Assembly: GCA_021604005.1 (NCBI GenBank) | Contig: BQIV01000021.1 | Span: 16,665-80,664 of the forward strand | Length of the DNA stretch: 64,000 nucleotides | DNA from: Nitrospirales bacterium | GTDB lineage: Bacteria; Nitrospirota; Nitrospiria; Nitrospirales; UBA8639 | Direction: 5' to 3' | Part shown: in pieces, positions 16,709-27,803 of the stretch | How positions within the stretch are numbered: the stretch's first letter is position 1 | Layout: each line of letters opens with the position of its first letter | Notes under the pieces: model-generated | The model's database searches: none | Seen by the model: the letters and a program-made list of their open reading frames with translations, nothing else | Told to the model about the DNA's origin: nothing | Position numbers and translations under genes: made by a program

Positions 16709-18013
16709 TTATTCTGAAATCTCAAGATTCAATTTGACTGAGAACTGACGGTGAGGATCCTGACGGCGGCGGGCTTCATGAAGTAGGGTTTCGAGATTGG
16801 GAGTCATGATGCCTTCAAAAGACCGTTTTCCATTTGTTTCAACGCGAACAGGCTGTGAGAGGTCAACAAGGTCATTATTCAAGAACAAAGTGTAACGCTT
16901 GACACGTTTGGTTTTCACCGCAATTCGATTTGGTGAAATGATTTCGGCTTCCAATTTGGCATAGACTTTCCCAGTGATAAACGAATCGCGACTGTCAACC
17001 AGATTCTCGGAAAAGGCCGCGATCTGATCTGTCGCATCAATCCGGACCCAACTGAAATTCGACAAATGCGTCGCATCACGCACCACAGATACGCGTTGAG
17101 GGAGTGCTCCCCGTGTCTGCCTATCGAACCATGACACCAGTGCCGGCAACTCTTCTCTTGGGAAAAAGTGTCCCCCGGCGTGCGGATGCGTAAAATTGTG
17201 CTCTCGATACACATGCTGAATACCGCGACTTCCCATCTCCTTCACCAACGTACGGCTGAGGCTGACCGGCATGACTTGATCATGAAGTCCGTGAATAATG
17301 TATACGGGTGTATTGTGTAAGTTATCGAGGAATGGAAATAGCACATCATCGATACCACTCGCCATTGGGGCAATGCCTGCAAACGTATCGGCATGATGCA
17401 TCCCAATGATCCATGCCCCGACTCCCCCATTCGACATCCCCGTCAGAAAGATCCGATCACGCTTGACATGATAGTCCGTTTGAATTGTGTTAACAATTTT
17501 CAACACTAAGTCTTCCGCAAAACGGCTCCACCACGCTCCCATCGAAATCGTCGGACATACGAGGATATAGTGGTCATCTAACCGAGGCACCCATCGCTCT
17601 ACATACGACTCACCCGTAAACCCCGCGCCATGCAAACACACAATCAGAGGATACGATTTGGCAGAGTCATACGAAGGGGGAACATAGAGACTGTATCGAT
17701 ACTGACGACCGCGTACCGTAATCGCTTGTGATGGCTGAAGGCCTACCGGATGCGTGGAAAATTTGGGGGATTGTTTAAGAGCTTCCGACACCGCCGAAAC
17801 AGACACATCGGGATACTGCAGAATATCCGACAATACCGTTTGTGCAGACTCACGATCTGAAGCTGTGAGGTAATCTTGAACAAGAGACGTGAGGGAGCTG
17901 GACTTTTCAGAAATATGTTCCGAGGAGCGATCGGCGCTTTCCGAATACCCTACACCCAAGAAGCCAATCAGGAGCACAAACACAATTGTGAGAACACCCG
18001 GAGCCCATCGCAT
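16709..18013 (-). CDS. Secreted alpha/beta-hydrolase, PHB-depolymerase-like esterase
   Basis: A 434-residue protein. The start at 18013 is chosen because GGAGGAAAGGAG lies directly upstream. Residues 1-27 form a signal peptide. A 70-residue helical segment precedes an esterase domain: oxyanion region LIVCLHGAGFTGESY, nucleophile elbow TGMSNGGVGAW, acid in IIHGLHDQVMP and His in PHAGGHFFPREELP. This matches the LpqC/poly(3-hydroxybutyrate) depolymerase-like esterases. A C-terminal beta-rich extension of about 120 residues (VKTKRVKRYTLFLNNDLVDL) also occurs in peptidase-like esterases. The substrate is unknown. It is exported to the periplasm or beyond. Confidence 0.82.
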   Translation of the reverse strand: MRWAPGVLTIVFVLLIGFLGVGYSESADRSSEHISEKSSSLTSLVQDYLTASDRESAQTVLSDILQYPDVSVSAVSEALKQSPKFSTHPVGLQPSQAITVRGRQYRYSLYVPPSYDSAKSYPLIVCLHGAGFTGESYVERWVPRLDDHYILVCPTISMGAWWSRFAEDLVLKIVNTIQTDYHVKRDRIFLTGMSNGGVGAWIIGMHHADTFAGIAPMASGIDDVLFPFLDNLHNTPVYIIHGLHDQVMPVSLSRTLVKEMGSRGIQHVYREHNFTHPHAGGHFFPREELPALVSWFDRQTRGALPQRVSVVRDATHLSNFSWVRIDATDQIAAFSENLVDSRDSFITGKVYAKLEAEIISPNRIAVKTKRVKRYTLFLNNDLVDLSQPVRVETNGKRSFEGIMTPNLETLLHEARRRQDPHRQFSVKLNLEISE

Positions 18014-18200
18014 GCATTGCTCCTTTCCTCCAACCCTCAAATCTTTCGAGCACTTCCTTCACCCTACCAATCCCCTTCCTGCTCAGTCAAAATAGAGGTT
18101 GATTCCATGTACGCGCACACCGACTGCTTCACTGTAATGAGCCTAGAATTTAGAGTCTGACCTTACTAATGAGGGAGGGAGGGAAACGTAGTGCTACTCG

Positions 18201-19190
18201 TTACTTGGAAGTTTTATTTTTCACCATAGAAAGCACGGCGGAAATCGTTCCGGGAATAAATGCGGGAATAGCTTGCGGGTCCATTTTGATGAAATTCATA
18301 AATTCCTGTTTGTTGATCGGCATTCGATGCGTTAACCGGTGGAGGAGTTCTCTCACAAAGGATTGTCGTAAACTCGTAATGCGTTCATTCAATGCATGCC
18401 GTTCGATCTCATTGACTTCATACCGTTCGAAAATTTTCTTTCGATAGCGCATGTCATCATAAATTTTTTCGATCGCACGTTCATGTCCCCACATGGTCGC
18501 CGAATAGACGTTCATGCCTTCGCCATATCGACATTCACATTTCGTGGAAAAGGCAATCTTGTCCGATGCCTTGGCCATATCAAGCCAAAACAAATATTCT
18601 TCGCCTGTAATCGTAAACTCGATCGGGTATCGAATGTCGGGCATTTTGGTATATCGATAGACAATCGTCGATTGCCCCAAAATATTTCCCACGATAATTT
18701 GCGTAAACATATCCTCGGTAAACTTATACAGATGGGTCGAGCCTTCTATCAATGGATGCTTAGCCATATCCACACGCTTCATGCGATCAAAGGCCGACAC
18801 CGTCTGATGCAACTGATAATGATCCGTAAAATAGAAGTCATAGCCTTTATCTAAAGCAAAAATCGCATTGGCGAGATGATCATCCGTCCATTCATCGTCG
18901 GAATCTAAAAAAGCGACATACTCCGTCTCAGGCCGTAACTCATCCAGAGCCCGGTTTCTGGCACGCCCTTGTTTCATGTTTTTTTCTTGTTTCAGAATAC
19001 GAATTTTTTCAGGATGGGCCTGCATGATGTCCCCAATCTCCGATTCGGGAGTGACAGGCGACACATCATCCACAATGATGATCTCATAATCATCGATGCC
19101 CTTTTGCTCTATCGCAGACGTGATGCACTTCCTCAGCACGCCTTCCTTCTTTTGAAAGTAGGGAATCACCACAGCTGTGCGAATAGTCAT
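18201..19190 (-). CDS. Glycosyltransferase family 2
   Basis: A 329-residue GT-A type glycosyltransferase. The nucleotide-sugar binding strand VVIPYFQKKEGVLRKC is at the N-terminus, followed by EIIIVDDVSP, the acceptor-loop region QGRARNRALDE and the DXD-type metal site FLDSDDEW. There is no membrane segment except a weak hydrophobic C-terminus. AAAGGACTTACG precedes the ATG. It is a lone gene; the sugar and acceptor are unknown. It may serve surface polysaccharide synthesis together with the exosortase system, which is inference. Confidence 0.9.
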   Translation of the reverse strand: MTIRTAVVIPYFQKKEGVLRKCITSAIEQKGIDDYEIIIVDDVSPVTPESEIGDIMQAHPEKIRILKQEKNMKQGRARNRALDELRPETEYVAFLDSDDEWTDDHLANAIFALDKGYDFYFTDHYQLHQTVSAFDRMKRVDMAKHPLIEGSTHLYKFTEDMFTQIIVGNILGQSTIVYRYTKMPDIRYPIEFTITGEEYLFWLDMAKASDKIAFSTKCECRYGEGMNVYSATMWGHERAIEKIYDDMRYRKKIFERYEVNEIERHALNERITSLRQSFVRELLHRLTHRMPINKQEFMNFIKMDPQAIPAFIPGTISAVLSMVKNKTSK

Positions 19191-19466
19191 CGTAAGTCCT
19201 TTCTCATCGAATGCCTCTTATGAGACCAGCCGCATCAATTTCCGGTTCCACAGCATGGAGATGTTCTACGATTATTCCTTCATTCAATGTGCAGCCCTGC
19301 TGAATTATGAGGTTGGAGAACGAACCATTTTACACAGACACCCGAAGACGTTTTCGGCTCACTCAGCAGAGAACTTGACCCATATTCGCCCCGCAACACT
19401 CGTCAAATGACACATGGCTCTATTCGAGCAAGGCTTCGATATTCGACAGGCAGGAAGCAGGTCATT

Positions 19467-20612
19467 TCAGACCTTCCGTGTTTGACAATGAATGCCATGG
19501 CCAATCCAGACAAAGTCCTCTCCAAGCCGATGAACGGTGAGGTCATCAATCGAAAACGCTTGGTTCAAATGCATTGGCGACAACCCGCCGATAAGCCCTT
19601 TGGCATTTTGACCACCCAACACCCGGGGTGCCATATAGAGTTGGACCTGGTTGACCAAGCCCGAATGCAGGACCGCGGCATTCAATTCGCTGCCGCCTTC
19701 TACCAACACACTCGTAATTCCCAACTTCCCAAGTGTGTGAAAACATGCGGTTAACGACACATGATTATTTGTCTGAGGAAATTCAAGCACGGTGGCATGG
19801 GATTTTTTCAGCAGATTTTTTTTGTCTCGTGGCGCCAGTGCAGTTGTGCAGAGAATCGTTGGTTGTTCACGTGTCCACCGTAAGACGTTTGACTTTGGAG
19901 GAATTCGCAATCGGCTGTCGAGAACGATTCGCGTGGGTTGCCGCACATCAGGCGTTCGTTTAGGGCCAAGGCTTTTTCGCACCGATAATTCCGGGTTATC
20001 TGTCATAACGGTACCGATCCCAACCATGATGGCATCGACTTGACTGCGCAACGCATGGACATGTCGCCGGGCCGTTTCTCCGGTAATCCATTGAGACTCA
20101 CCCCCTGCCGTTGCAATTTTCCCATCAAGTGTCATTGCGGCCTTTAGGATGACGAAGGGACGTCCTGTGCAAACCCAATGACAATAGGCTCGATTAAGTT
20201 TCTGCGCTTCGTCCTCCATGCAGCCAACATCGACAGCTATTCCTCCTCGTCGAAGTTGTCGAATCCCCTTTCCTTTTACCTTGGGATTCGGATCTTTCAT
20301 CGCCACAACGACGCGGCGAACGCCGGCATCGCGTAAGGCCGGCACACAAGGCGGTGTTCGTTTCGAGGTATGACAACAGGGTTCGAGTGTCGAGTAGATG
20401 GTGGCTCCACGTGCCTGAGGCCCAGCCTGCTTCAGCGCAAGAATTTCAGCATGCGGGCTCCCCGCTTGACGATGGTACCCTCGTCCCACCACACGACCGT
20501 TTTGAACCACCATGGCCCCAACCATGGGATTGGGACTCGTTCGCCCTTTTGCCTTTTCGGCCAGACGGAGGGCCTGCTTCATGTGCACCGTGTCTTGAGA
20601 CACGTTGTTCAC
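19467..20612 (-). CDS. ribD: Bifunctional riboflavin biosynthesis deaminase/reductase RibD
   Basis: A 381-residue two-domain enzyme. The N-terminal deaminase has the zinc site HAE (GSPHAEILALKQAG) and PCCHTSKRTPPC; the C-terminal reductase has KAAMTLDGKIA, SQWITGE and LVEGGSELNAAVL. It performs the deamination and reduction steps from the GTP cyclohydrolase II product in riboflavin synthesis. The start is GTG at 20612, sharing GTGA with the stop of ppdK upstream, so the two are translationally coupled. No other riboflavin genes are in the window and no FMN riboswitch is visible. Confidence 0.95.
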   Translation of the reverse strand: MNNVSQDTVHMKQALRLAEKAKGRTSPNPMVGAMVVQNGRVVGRGYHRQAGSPHAEILALKQAGPQARGATIYSTLEPCCHTSKRTPPCVPALRDAGVRRVVVAMKDPNPKVKGKGIRQLRRGGIAVDVGCMEDEAQKLNRAYCHWVCTGRPFVILKAAMTLDGKIATAGGESQWITGETARRHVHALRSQVDAIMVGIGTVMTDNPELSVRKSLGPKRTPDVRQPTRIVLDSRLRIPPKSNVLRWTREQPTILCTTALAPRDKKNLLKKSHATVLEFPQTNNHVSLTACFHTLGKLGITSVLVEGGSELNAAVLHSGLVNQVQLYMAPRVLGGQNAKGLIGGLSPMHLNQAFSIDDLTVHRLGEDFVWIGHGIHCQTRKV

Positions 20613-23600
20613 CTGCGAGTTGTAGACTTTCGCGTTCGAGCAAGAGGCGTTCGAGACCGACTGCGTGTCTTACTGGACGCCTTCGCTGTATTTTTCACTG
20701 GAACTTTGACCGCGCGCTTTGTTGGAGCCTTGACTGTGCCCTTTGCCGAGGCCTTCCCTTCCACGCTCGACTTTGCGTTTTTCGTTGTACGCGGTTTTTT
20801 CACTGAAGGCTGTGCCGCATTTTTCGCCTTCCCTTCAAGGGTTGCTACCGCAGCCTGCGCTGCAGCCAACCGGGCAATTGGCACTCGATACGGCGAACAA
20901 CTCACGTAATGCAAGCCAAGTTGATGGCAAAATTCGACAGAACTCGGGTCGCCTCCATGCTCTCCACAAATGCCAAGCTTAATATTCGGACGAGTTTCAC
21001 GACCGGTACGAATGGCCCACGTCATCATTTCGCCAACCCCTTCACGATCAATAACCGCAAAAGGGTCGAATTCCAAAATATTCTCGGCCTTCTTGTCGAT
21101 AGACAACTTGCACATCCGGCATACCATGTTTTTCCAATCGACATTCGTGCGTTGGCAATAGGGGCATCGATCCTGCCGATCCATATAAAATCCGGTAAAT
21201 TTTGCCGAATCGTCACGAGAAAATCCGTAGGTCGTTTGCGTTAAATCATTTGTGCCAAATGAGAAAAACTCGGCTTCCTGTGCAATGTGACCAGCCGTCA
21301 CCGCAGCGCGAGGCAACTCAATCATCGTTCCCACTAAATAGGTCAACTTTACGCCACATCGTGCCATCGTATCGGCTGCCACTTCACGGATGAGTTCTTT
21401 TTGCGCTTTCATTTCTGAAGCCATGCCAACCAATGGAATCATAATTTCCGGGACAATCTTTTTGCCTTCTTCTGCCACTTCGCATGCCGCCTCAAAGATA
21501 GCGCGAATTTGCATACGCGTAATTTCCGGCATGGTAATGCCCAATCGACATCCGCGAAGTCCGAGCATAGGATTGAATTCATGAAGCTCCTCAACACGCG
21601 CTAACATTTGCTGTTTTTCTTGAATATCTAGCGGATTGCCATTGGTCGCCTCTAAACGAGCTAATTCCACCATCAAATGTTCGCGCTTGGGCAGGAACTC
21701 ATGTAAGGGAGGGTCCAGCAAGCGAATGGTAACGGGATACCCTTTCATTTCGCGATACAATCCGATGAAGTCTTGTTTTTGCAATGGAAGCAACTGCGCT
21801 AAATATTTTTCACGGTCTTCCCTCGAAGAGGCGAGGATCATTTGCTGCATAATCTCCACGCGGTCTTCGGCAAAAAACATATGTTCCGTGCGGCAGAGCC
21901 CAATTCCTTCGGCTCCAAACCCTCTGGCAATTTGTGCTTGATCCGGCACATCGGCATTTGAGCGGACCCGCAACGTCCGGAAATGATCAGCCCATTTGAG
22001 TAGCGTAGAAAAATATTGATACTTCTCGGATTGCGAGGCAGCCATTTTCCCTTGGATGACCTGAATGACTTCTGAGTCCACCACGGGAATATCCCCCGCG
22101 TACACCTGGCCCGTAAATCCATTGAGTGAAATGGGATCTCCCTCGGTCAAGACCATCGTACCCATTCGAACCCTTTTATCTCCAAGCACTTCCACGCCAT
22201 CACATCCTGCGACACAGACCTTCCCCATTTGTCGCGCAACGACTGCGGCATGAGAGGTCATGCCTCCCTTGGCAGTCAAAAAACCTTCCGCGGCATGCAT
22301 CCCATGAATATCATCTGGACTGGTTTCTTGCCGCACAAGAATGGCTCGCTCACCTCGACTTTTCAGTTCCACCGCCAAATCGGCGGTCAAGACGATTTTT
22401 CCAGCCGCCGCACCTGGGCCGGCCGGTAACCCCTTACCCACTGATTGATATTTCTCTTCTTCTGATCGCTCAAAAATTGGATAAAGATATTGAGATAATT
22501 GCTCTGGAGCCACTCGTTGAATCGCTTCCCGTCGATCAATCAATCCCTTTCTCACCATATCAACCGCAATTCTGACCGCAGCAATCCCCGTACGTTTTCC
22601 TATACGGGTTTGCAGCATGTACAGTTTTCCCTCTTGAATTGTAAACTCTAGGTCCAACATGTCACGATAATGCTTTTCCAACGTCTTCTGTGTTTTCGTG
22701 AGGGCTTTGTAGGCTTGAGGCAATTTTTCACGTAACGCCGAAACCGGAAGTGGTGTGCGGATACCAGCCACCACATCCTCACCTTGGGCATTCAAGAGAC
22801 ATTCCCCAAAAAATACCGGTTCGCCGGTCGCAGGATTCCGAGTAAAGGCCACACCGGTTCCACTCGTGTCCCCCATATTCCCAAAAACCATCGCCACCAC
22901 ATTAATAGCCGTTCCCCATTCATCAGGGATGTCATACAGTCGTCGATACGTCACTGCACGATCGCCGAACCACGACTCAAACACAGCATTCACCGACATA
23001 CGCAATTGTTCAAATGGGTCCTGAGGGAAATCGCGGCCTGTCTCGGCTCGCACCAATTGCGTGTAACGAGTCACAAGATCATGAAGAGCCTCTTCAGATA
23101 AATCCGTATCATGTACGGCATTGTGCACGCGTTTCACTTCCTCTAACACTTTTTCAAAATGCTCCCTGGACACATTCATGACCACATTGCCAAACATGGC
23201 GATAAAACGACGATACGCATCAATGGCAAATCGAGGATTCCTTGTTTTCTTCCCTAGTCCCTTGACAGTTTGATCATTCAAACCAAGATTGAGCACCGTA
23301 TCCATCATCCCCGGCATAGACGCACGGGCTCCTGACCTCACCGAAACCAGGAGCGGGGTGTCCACGTCCCCCAAGCGAGCATTCATCGACTTTTCAACAC
23401 GCTTTAATCCCAAGAGTGTCTGATCCCACATACCTGGGGGATAGCGCTTCTTTGAGTGAAAATACTCCACACACGCCTCGGTCGTAATGGTAAACCCAGG
23501 TGGCACGGAAATGTTGAGATTCGTCATTTCGGCCAGACCGGCTCCCTTCCCCCCCAGGAGCTCCTTCATCGAACCTTTTCCCTCTGCCTTCCCATCACCG

Positions 23601-23629
23601 TAAAAATATACGTACTTTTTGTGACGCAT
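20609..23629 (-). CDS. ppdK: Pyruvate, phosphate dikinase with basic C-terminal tail
   Basis: A 1006-residue enzyme. The ATG at 23629 is preceded by GGGGGAG and begins the usual KYVYFYGDGKAEG; an in-frame start 17 codons upstream is weaker. The nucleotide-binding domain, the phosphohistidine domain (GGMTSHAAVVARQMGKVCV) and the C-terminal PEP/pyruvate barrel (LCRTEHMFF, CGEHGGDPSS) are all present. It interconverts pyruvate, ATP and phosphate with PEP, AMP and pyrophosphate, which fits autotrophic carbon flow through the reductive TCA cycle. After the normal end at about residue 928 there are about 78 extra residues rich in Lys, Ala, Thr and Arg, histone-H1-like. Confidence 0.96.
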   Translation of the reverse strand: MRHKKYVYFYGDGKAEGKGSMKELLGGKGAGLAEMTNLNISVPPGFTITTEACVEYFHSKKRYPPGMWDQTLLGLKRVEKSMNARLGDVDTPLLVSVRSGARASMPGMMDTVLNLGLNDQTVKGLGKKTRNPRFAIDAYRRFIAMFGNVVMNVSREHFEKVLEEVKRVHNAVHDTDLSEEALHDLVTRYTQLVRAETGRDFPQDPFEQLRMSVNAVFESWFGDRAVTYRRLYDIPDEWGTAINVVAMVFGNMGDTSGTGVAFTRNPATGEPVFFGECLLNAQGEDVVAGIRTPLPVSALREKLPQAYKALTKTQKTLEKHYRDMLDLEFTIQEGKLYMLQTRIGKRTGIAAVRIAVDMVRKGLIDRREAIQRVAPEQLSQYLYPIFERSEEEKYQSVGKGLPAGPGAAAGKIVLTADLAVELKSRGERAILVRQETSPDDIHGMHAAEGFLTAKGGMTSHAAVVARQMGKVCVAGCDGVEVLGDKRVRMGTMVLTEGDPISLNGFTGQVYAGDIPVVDSEVIQVIQGKMAASQSEKYQYFSTLLKWADHFRTLRVRSNADVPDQAQIARGFGAEGIGLCRTEHMFFAEDRVEIMQQMILASSREDREKYLAQLLPLQKQDFIGLYREMKGYPVTIRLLDPPLHEFLPKREHLMVELARLEATNGNPLDIQEKQQMLARVEELHEFNPMLGLRGCRLGITMPEITRMQIRAIFEAACEVAEEGKKIVPEIMIPLVGMASEMKAQKELIREVAADTMARCGVKLTYLVGTMIELPRAAVTAGHIAQEAEFFSFGTNDLTQTTYGFSRDDSAKFTGFYMDRQDRCPYCQRTNVDWKNMVCRMCKLSIDKKAENILEFDPFAVIDREGVGEMMTWAIRTGRETRPNIKLGICGEHGGDPSSVEFCHQLGLHYVSCSPYRVPIARLAAAQAAVATLEGKAKNAAQPSVKKPRTTKNAKSSVEGKASAKGTVKAPTKRAVKVPVKNTAKASSKTRSRSRTPLARTRKSTTRR

Positions 23630-23805
23630 GATGTCGCTCCCCCTTAAAAGAATGCTCGCCTCGTTTTGTGCGTACGACATCGATGAATAAGCCCTCCTGT
23701 ATTCGTGTCTCCCAACACGAACCCACGCTCACTCACCACTCGCTGGAGCATCCCATAACTCATAAATAAAGAATAGAGAAAGATTACATGAAACACAATC
23801 GACAT

Positions 23806-24270
23806 TCACAATGCCGGTCCATTGAGACGTTGCAAGCGTCTCGCATAGCGTGCAATCAAGGAGTGCTTGGCCCACATGCCAGCGCCGATCACCACCATGA
23901 CAAACAACACAAGACCAATCAGGCGAAAATCTTCGTTTCGCTGCTCCTCATAATGGAGGGTTCCATCCACACCCACCGTTAACGCGTGCCCTTCACGAAT
24001 GGTATGCGTATTTCCAGATGGGTCTGCAAGATCCAGCCATTCCGTACACACTTTCATGGGCCGGTCAACTCCGACGACCTCCATCCATTTCACTTTCACA
24101 CAATAGTGGCTGCTCACATCATAGATTTCTGGCTTCGACAAGGCGACCTCTAAATTCAGGCCACTCATCCACCAACCGAACACGATGAGTCCATTGCAGA
24201 CAAGAATAAGGGCAACCGTGACTCCACGGGTAAACCATATCATTCGTCTGCCTTGATCGCCGGTCGACAT
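23806..24270 (-). CDS. Two-helix membrane protein, unknown function
   Basis: A 154-residue protein. Hydrophobic segments lie at residues about 14-37 and 117-136, with a loop of about 80 residues between them that is probably periplasmic. The loop has two cysteines (SSHYCVKVKW, MKVCTEWLD) that could form a disulfide, and a beta-rich character. The C-terminus is basic (RYARRLQRLNG). No family is recognised. It lies between glyS and ppdK on the same strand, 54 nt after glyS, so it is likely part of that transcription unit. Confidence 0.75.
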   Translation of the reverse strand: MSTGDQGRRMIWFTRGVTVALILVCNGLIVFGWWMSGLNLEVALSKPEIYDVSSHYCVKVKWMEVVGVDRPMKVCTEWLDLADPSGNTHTIREGHALTVGVDGTLHYEEQRNEDFRLIGLVLFVMVVIGAGMWAKHSLIARYARRLQRLNGPAL

Positions 24271-24324
24271 GAAACGAACTCCAGGCTTGCATCATGAGAA
24301 TGTCACATCACCCATTCCTGTTCA

Positions 24325-26607
24325 CTATTCCTTGGCGTTCGTATGGCATGAATTCATCGATGTTTGAATTCGCGAAAAATCTGCCAATGTCAAAAACAGT
24401 TGATTCACACGCCCTAACAATGAGAGACGATTCGCACGAACAGCCTGATCGGGAGCATTCACCATGACACCATCAAAAAATCCATCAATGGGAGTCTTCA
24501 GTTGTAGCAACGTCGTCATCGCACCAGCATAATCGTGCGTAACCAAATGGGTATCCAGTGATACGCGAGCGGTCTCAAGGGCTTCGAACAAACTCCGTTC
24601 ACTCTCATGCTCAAATAAAGCCTGATTGATGCGATCGTCTTGCCATTGTTCTTTCTGAAGAATCCGACTCACGCGTGTATATCCGCCAATTAACGCATCA
24701 AACTCTGGCCGCGCAGCTATGTGATGAAGGGCTTGCATACGGGCGACTAAATCCGTGCAATCACAGACAGTCGATGGCCTTGCAGCCAGCACGGCATCCA
24801 TTCGATCATCGGCAATCCCGTAACGCGTTTTCATGAAAAACCTGAGTCGTTCAATCAAAAACTCCACAAGACTTGCCACCACAGAATCATTCGATGCCGA
24901 TTTCGCGACATTTTGAGATTTGAGAATCTGCTCTGCCTCGGCAATGAGTTGACTCACATTCACTCTCAACCCTTTTTCCACGATGATTCGGACAAACCCA
25001 TAGGCCAACCGACGCAAGGCCAGTGGATCCTCAGAACCAGACGGGATCATGCCGACGAAAAAAAACGCGGTACAGGTATCGAGTCGATCACCGAGTCCCA
25101 ATACGATTCCCAAAGTCGTGCGTGGGAGCTCACCGTCCGGTGAACCAGGAAGGTACACTTCTCCCAACGCCTCACTGACCTCCGTACGCTCTCCATCTTG
25201 CTTGGCATATTCACGCCCCATAACCCCTTGAAGAGTCGGAAACTCTCCGACCATGCCCGTCGACAGATCGGCTTTCGCTAGGTAGGCTGCCCGTTCACAC
25301 ACATCTTTCAACTCATGCGCACCAATGGCTTCAGCAATTCGAGGAACGAAGGATTGCAACCGACACACCTTCTGATGCATCGAACCAAGTTTTTGGTGAA
25401 AGGTGATACCCTGCAAGTCTTCGACACGATCGGCTAATGACTTTTTTCGGTCTTCACGGAAAAAGTATTGAGCATCATTCAAACGGGCCGAGAGCACGCG
25501 CTCATGTCCCTGGCGGATCACGGCCATATTCGGCAGTTTCATATTCGTCACCGTAATAAACTTCGGCAACAGCACCCCATGTTTCCCAATCAGGGAGAAA
25601 TATCCTTGATGCTCTTTCATGGCCGTGATCAACACCTCTTGAGGCAATGCGAGAAAATTGGGAGGGAAGCTTCCAAGAATGGCATGAGGCCATTCTGCCG
25701 TGTTCACGGCCTGCTCCAATAACTCCAGGTGATGCTCGGCATACACCGTCCCTTTTACCGACTTCGCTAGCCCACGGACTTCGTCTTGAATCACGGTTCG
25801 TCGTTCCTGGGGATCAACCATCACCCCGCTCCGTTTCATCGCGGCTTCATAGGATGCCGGATTCTTTATGATAATAGGGACACCATTTTTTGAACGCGGA
25901 ACGCCAAGAAACCGATGACCAAAGGTCTTAGCCCCTGACGTGACGCCTCCAATAGCAAAGCGGAGCGTCCGCGTACCATACAACGCCAGAATCCATCGAA
26001 GTGGACGAGCGAAGCGGAATTGAGAATCGTTCCATTTCATAGACTTTTTGAAGGACAATTGCTGAATAACCTTGGGAAGATGCTCCGTCAACACCACAGA
26101 CGTCGTTCGACCAGGTTCGTATTTCAGGGCACACACATACGCACCTTTTGCCGTTTCTCGAATTTGCAGAGCTTCCACCGACACACCCTGCGTACCGGCG
26201 AAGCCTTGAGCCGCTTTTGTGGGATTCCCTTGCTCATCATACGCAATAGACCGTGGAGGCCCCATGACCTCTTGCTGTAAGGCGGACTGCTTCGCCACAA
26301 GGCCATCGACACACACCACTAGCCGGCGAGGCGTTCCAACCGTGCGAATCGAGTCATAGTTCAATCGCTGCTCACGCAGTGTCGTTGCAAGCAGAGTCGA
26401 AAGTTGCTGTAACGCAGGACCAAGAAACGAAGCGGGAAGTTCTTCTGTGCCAAGTTCCAATAACAATGATGCAACTGGGGACTGCCGCCGAGCCGGTTTT
26501 CGGGTAGAGGATCGCGTTCGTGTTTTGGCTGAAGGTGATGGTGCACGCCCCCCGGTTTTACCCTGAGTTGTTGCGCTCCGGCGCATATTCAGACGTGATG
26601 ATTTCAT
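24325..26607 (-). CDS. glyS: Glycyl-tRNA synthetase beta subunit with basic N-terminal extension
   Basis: A 760-residue beta subunit of the tetrameric (alpha2beta2) glycyl-tRNA synthetase. The normal start of the family ([19 protein letters not shown]) is at about residue 48; it is preceded by an Arg/Ser/Thr-rich extension of some 45 residues. The HD-like domain and C-terminal anticodon-binding region are complete. The ATG at 26607 overlaps the stop of glyQ by 4 nt (ATGA), which supports this start and therefore the extension. The extension resembles the basic tail of PPDK nearby. Confidence 0.94.
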   Translation of the reverse strand: MKSSRLNMRRSATTQGKTGGRAPSPSAKTRTRSSTRKPARRQSPVASLLLELGTEELPASFLGPALQQLSTLLATTLREQRLNYDSIRTVGTPRRLVVCVDGLVAKQSALQQEVMGPPRSIAYDEQGNPTKAAQGFAGTQGVSVEALQIRETAKGAYVCALKYEPGRTTSVVLTEHLPKVIQQLSFKKSMKWNDSQFRFARPLRWILALYGTRTLRFAIGGVTSGAKTFGHRFLGVPRSKNGVPIIIKNPASYEAAMKRSGVMVDPQERRTVIQDEVRGLAKSVKGTVYAEHHLELLEQAVNTAEWPHAILGSFPPNFLALPQEVLITAMKEHQGYFSLIGKHGVLLPKFITVTNMKLPNMAVIRQGHERVLSARLNDAQYFFREDRKKSLADRVEDLQGITFHQKLGSMHQKVCRLQSFVPRIAEAIGAHELKDVCERAAYLAKADLSTGMVGEFPTLQGVMGREYAKQDGERTEVSEALGEVYLPGSPDGELPRTTLGIVLGLGDRLDTCTAFFFVGMIPSGSEDPLALRRLAYGFVRIIVEKGLRVNVSQLIAEAEQILKSQNVAKSASNDSVVASLVEFLIERLRFFMKTRYGIADDRMDAVLAARPSTVCDCTDLVARMQALHHIAARPEFDALIGGYTRVSRILQKEQWQDDRINQALFEHESERSLFEALETARVSLDTHLVTHDYAGAMTTLLQLKTPIDGFFDGVMVNAPDQAVRANRLSLLGRVNQLFLTLADFSRIQTSMNSCHTNAKE

Positions 26608-27551
26608 GACCGTGAGGCCGTACGCACTCGACGCGTGTTAGGAGATTGTTTCGTGGCCTTTTGGGCAACGTCTTGCTGGAGGAGTGGAAAACCCAGCCCT
26701 TCACGTTGCGCAGTATAGGCTTTCGCACAACGACGGGCTAACCCTCGTACCCGGGTAATATATTCCGTCCGTTCCGCGACACTAATAACCCCTCGCGCAT
26801 CCAGCAGATTAAACAGATGCGACGTTTTCATACAGTAATCATACGCGGGAATAACTAAATCGTGCTCCAGCAACTGTTGACATTCCCGTTCATTCGCATC
26901 AAAGGTATGCCGAATCATCTCAACATTCGCCAGTTCAAAATTGTAGGTGGAATGCTGAACTTCCGCTTCACGATACAGTTGTCCATAGGTGACGCCCTCC
27001 GACCATTGAACATCAAAGACGTGATCCACCTCTTGCACATACATGGCGATTCGCTCTAACCCATAGGTGAGCTCGACGGTCACCGGATCGACTTCTAGGC
27101 CGCCCACTTCCTGGAAATAGGTGAATTGGGTGATTTCCATCCCATCCAGCCTCACCTCCCACCCTAATCCCCAAGCCCCCAGTGTCGGCGATTCCCAGTC
27201 ATCCTGAATGAACTGGATATCATGGTATCGCGGATTAATGCCGAGGGACGCAATGCTTTTCAGATACAGGTCTTGGACATCCGACGGTGCGGGTTTTAAC
27301 ACGACTTGATATTGGTAAAAATGCTGAAGTCTATTGGGGTTATCGCCATAGCGCCCATCCGTCGGTCGGCGGCACGGTTCGATGTAAGCCGCTCGCCAGG
27401 GTTCAGGTCCAAGGGCACGAAGAAACGTCGAAGGGTTAAAGGTGCCGGCCCCTTTTTCCGTATCATAGGGTTGGGTGAGGATACAGTGCTGTGTAGACCA
27501 AAACTGATGAAGGGAGAGGATCAAATCCTGGAGGGTCACAACTTCTTTCAA
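26604..27551 (-). CDS. glyQ: Glycyl-tRNA synthetase alpha subunit
   Basis: A 315-residue class II catalytic subunit. It has [39 protein letters not shown] and [17 protein letters not shown], all diagnostic of GlyQ. The start is TTG at 27551; there is no in-frame ATG between the upstream stop and the conserved region. AGGAACGG lies close upstream. The C-terminus has a short extra basic tail ([18 protein letters not shown]) beyond the usual GFPLL end. It is the first gene of glyQ-glyS and overlaps glyS by 4 nt. Confidence 0.95.
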   Translation of the reverse strand: MKEVVTLQDLILSLHQFWSTQHCILTQPYDTEKGAGTFNPSTFLRALGPEPWRAAYIEPCRRPTDGRYGDNPNRLQHFYQYQVVLKPAPSDVQDLYLKSIASLGINPRYHDIQFIQDDWESPTLGAWGLGWEVRLDGMEITQFTYFQEVGGLEVDPVTVELTYGLERIAMYVQEVDHVFDVQWSEGVTYGQLYREAEVQHSTYNFELANVEMIRHTFDANERECQQLLEHDLVIPAYDYCMKTSHLFNLLDARGVISVAERTEYITRVRGLARRCAKAYTAQREGLGFPLLQQDVAQKATKQSPNTRRVRTASRS

Positions 27552-27803
27552 CCGTTCCTGCGAAGGACACGATTCTCATATAGATCACTGGTCGTTAAGG
27601 AGCATCAGAGTCATTCACGATGCTTCATCGGGTAACGGGCAAGGTAGCAACAAACCTTCTGGTAGTCAAGAAAAGTTCGCTGAGACTCGGGGTATGACGG
27701 CAAAGCCAAAATGGGATCACGACGACGATTCAGCTTGTGTTTGTACGCTGTGTTCATTTAATATACCGGCGTTTTGTCATTCTTTTTAGGAGGGGCCTTT
27801 GCT

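Noticed and set aside
20370..20909. Long plus-strand frame of 179 codons
   Set aside because: It is antisense to the ribD start and the repetitive basic tail of PPDK; low-complexity coding DNA often leaves the opposite strand open.
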